DNA of 44,522 nucleotides from the NCBI GenBank assembly GCA_017623675.1, contig JAGAOO010000073.1:1-44522 (forward strand), read 5' to 3'. Made by a program: the position numbers and the translations under genes. The number at the start of each line of letters is the position of its first letter. Position 1 is the first letter of the stretch. This document shows positions 43,562 through 44,522 of the stretch, piece after piece. A model generated the notes under the pieces. The model was given only the letters and a program-made list of their open reading frames with translations. It was not told the DNA's origin and ran no database searches. Source of the stretch: Lachnospiraceae bacterium (GTDB taxonomy: Bacteria > Bacillota > Clostridia > Lachnospirales > Lachnospiraceae).

Positions 43562-44289
43562 AGACTCAATCCTCCATCCATAATAATGGTCTGTCCGGTT
43601 ACATATGCCATATCATCCGAACACAATGCACATACCAGCTTACCAACCTCTTCTGCCTCTCCAAACCGTCCAAGTGGTACTGCATTCAAATGCTCTGCCT
43701 TTTGGTCTTCCGGTATCTGATCAATCATATCTGTAGCAATAAAACCAGGTGCAACTGCATTTACACGAATTCCATATTGTGCCAGTTCCTTTGCCAAAGT
43801 TGCAGTCATTGCATTTACGGCTCCCTTAGTTGCACTGTAAACACTTTGTCCCGGAATTGCTACTACTGAGCTGACAGATGATACATTTACAATACATCCT
43901 TTTTTCTTTCGCATCATCTTTAATGCTGCATTCTGGGCACAATGAAAATAACCCTTTATATTAATATTTAAACTGCGTTCCAAGGAATCTTCCGGGAGCA
44001 TTAACAAATACTTATCATCAACTACTCCGGCATTGTTTACCAATACATCAATACTGTCGAATTCTTTGCCTGCTGTACGGAACATTGCCTGTACTGCCTT
44101 TAAATCCGAAGTATCTGCCTGAATGGCAAGAGCCTTCCGCCCTAAGCCTTCAATTTCTTTTACAACTTCCTGTGCTGCTGCTTCGTTGGATACATAATTG
44201 ACCACAACATCATAGCCTGCCTTGGCAAGCTCAATGGCACAGGCTTTCCCGATTCCTCTGGAAGCTCCAGTTACAATTGCTGTACTCAT
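43558..44289 (-). CDS. fabG: FabG-type 3-oxoacyl-ACP reductase (SDR)
   Basis: A 243-residue short-chain dehydrogenase that reduces 3-oxoacyl-ACP with NADPH. TGASRGIG (7-14) binds the cofactor, NNAG is the structural motif, and Ser-Tyr-Lys of the active site lie in VSSVSSVVAIPGQSVYSATK. It ends YVTGQTIIMDGGLSL, as FabG does. The start at 44289 follows GGAAAGGAAAAGAAA; the longer frame to 44490 is translated intergenic repeat. First gene of a three-gene operon with fabZ and a flavoprotein. Confidence 0.92.
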   Translation of the reverse strand: MSTAIVTGASRGIGKACAIELAKAGYDVVVNYVSNEAAAQEVVKEIEGLGRKALAIQADTSDLKAVQAMFRTAGKEFDSIDVLVNNAGVVDDKYLLMLPEDSLERSLNINIKGYFHCAQNAALKMMRKKKGCIVNVSSVSSVVAIPGQSVYSATKGAVNAMTATLAKELAQYGIRVNAVAPGFIATDMIDQIPEDQKAEHLNAVPLGRFGEAEEVGKLVCALCSDDMAYVTGQTIIMDGGLSL

Positions 44290-44318
44290 TTTCTTTTCCT
44301 TTCCATATCTATTTAAGT

Positions 44319-44346
44319 AAATTAAGGTTTGATAAATTAAGGTTTG
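44319..44346. repeat. Two 13-bp direct repeats before fabG
   Basis: AAATTAAGGTTTG occurs at 44319-44331 and 44334-44346, 15 bases apart, 30-57 bases upstream of the fabG start. Could be an operator pair or a duplication at the edge of the adjacent structured repeat. Confidence 0.55.
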
Positions 44347-44355
44347 CACGTAAGC

Positions 44356-44491
44356 TTTGAGCCATGCGAAAGCAGGCTGAACATGCTCGTTGGGTGCTTG
44401 CACACATAAGAGTATGTTCCAGCTTGCTTTCATAGGGCGAATGCCCGTGACCGAGCCGAAACGTAGTGAAGGCGAGGTAGCATGGCTCAAA
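44356..44491. repeat. Structured intergenic repeat with three helices
   Basis: TTTGAGCCATG (44356-44366) pairs perfectly with CATGGCTCAAA (44481-44491). Inside, the segment 44368-44388 (GAAAGCAGGCTGAACATGCT...) pairs with 44410-44431 over about 21 positions with one bulge and two G-U-compatible changes, and GGGC/GCCC (44435-44438, 44443-44446) closes a GAAT loop. Together they give a junction-type fold. I do not recognise the family; it may be a non-coding RNA, mobile palindrome or 5' leader of fabG. Confidence 0.7.
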
Positions 44492-44522
44492 ACTACGATT
44501 TTAAGTGATTTATACGGATAAA

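Noticed and set aside
44290-44490. An N-terminal extension of about 67 residues on FabG
   Set aside because: It translates the structured intergenic repeat and has no SDR homology; the ATG at 44289 has a ribosome site and starts the conserved fold.

Overview
This is a chromosomal segment of a low- to mid-GC Firmicute, most likely a Lachnospiraceae-type member of the Clostridia. The reasons are a phenylalanine T-box leader, TTGACA/TATAAT promoters with 17-bp spacers, strong AGGAGG ribosome sites, a rubrerythrin/flavodiiron oxygen-defence set, SEC-C methionine aminopeptidase and several family-typical hypothetical proteins. The assignment is inference from gene content; there is no rRNA here. 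Nearly everything is on the minus strand. The plus-strand genes are a lipid kinase, a GGDEF protein and a Zn-dependent phospholipase C-like protein. No prophage, transposase or CRISPR array is visible.

Layout from the left: a long bulged palindrome at the window edge (1-120); two tiny conserved-type genes; a TetR repressor followed by two NADPH-dependent FMN reductase-type flavoproteins, with a consensus promoter whose spacer and start region are TetR-like palindromes; pheS-pheT-queA under a Phe T-box; a divergent clpX; the phosphate operon pstS-pstC-pstA-pstB-phoU with a small (p)ppGpp synthetase coupled at its end, preceded by a phased Pho-box-like repeat; a glycan operon glmM, a PglF-type dehydratase, a PglC-type phosphosugar transferase, a PglE-type aminotransferase and an ExoA-type glycosyltransferase.

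The centre holds a diacylglycerol kinase-type gene, the queuosine precursor operon queD-queE-folE-queC, and a long minus-strand run (cytosolic ParB-like/BMP protein, metallophosphoesterase, SseB-like protein, MBL hydrolase, zinc-ribbon protein, SEC-C Map, and a DUF308-type membrane domain joined in frame to threonine synthase). Divergent from that run is a membrane GGDEF protein followed by the phospholipase C-like gene. The right part carries an oxygen-defence operon (flavin reductase-rubredoxin-rubrerythrin fusion, flavodiiron protein, NSS transporter), a MATE transporter, glyA, a second DUF308 protein, and fabG/fabZ-like genes with another flavoprotein, ending in a second highly structured intergenic repeat.

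The most unusual points are two in-frame gene joins that keep the start codon of the downstream gene (DUF308::ThrC and Hrb::Rbr), a circularly permuted PstS, a ClpX without the RKH pore loop, alarmone synthetase coupled to PhoU, a cytosolic ParB-like/BMP sensor-like protein, a short sequence shared downstream of two unrelated terminators, and two long structured repeats at the window ends. No single wholly new multi-gene system is evident; these local architectures are the best candidates.
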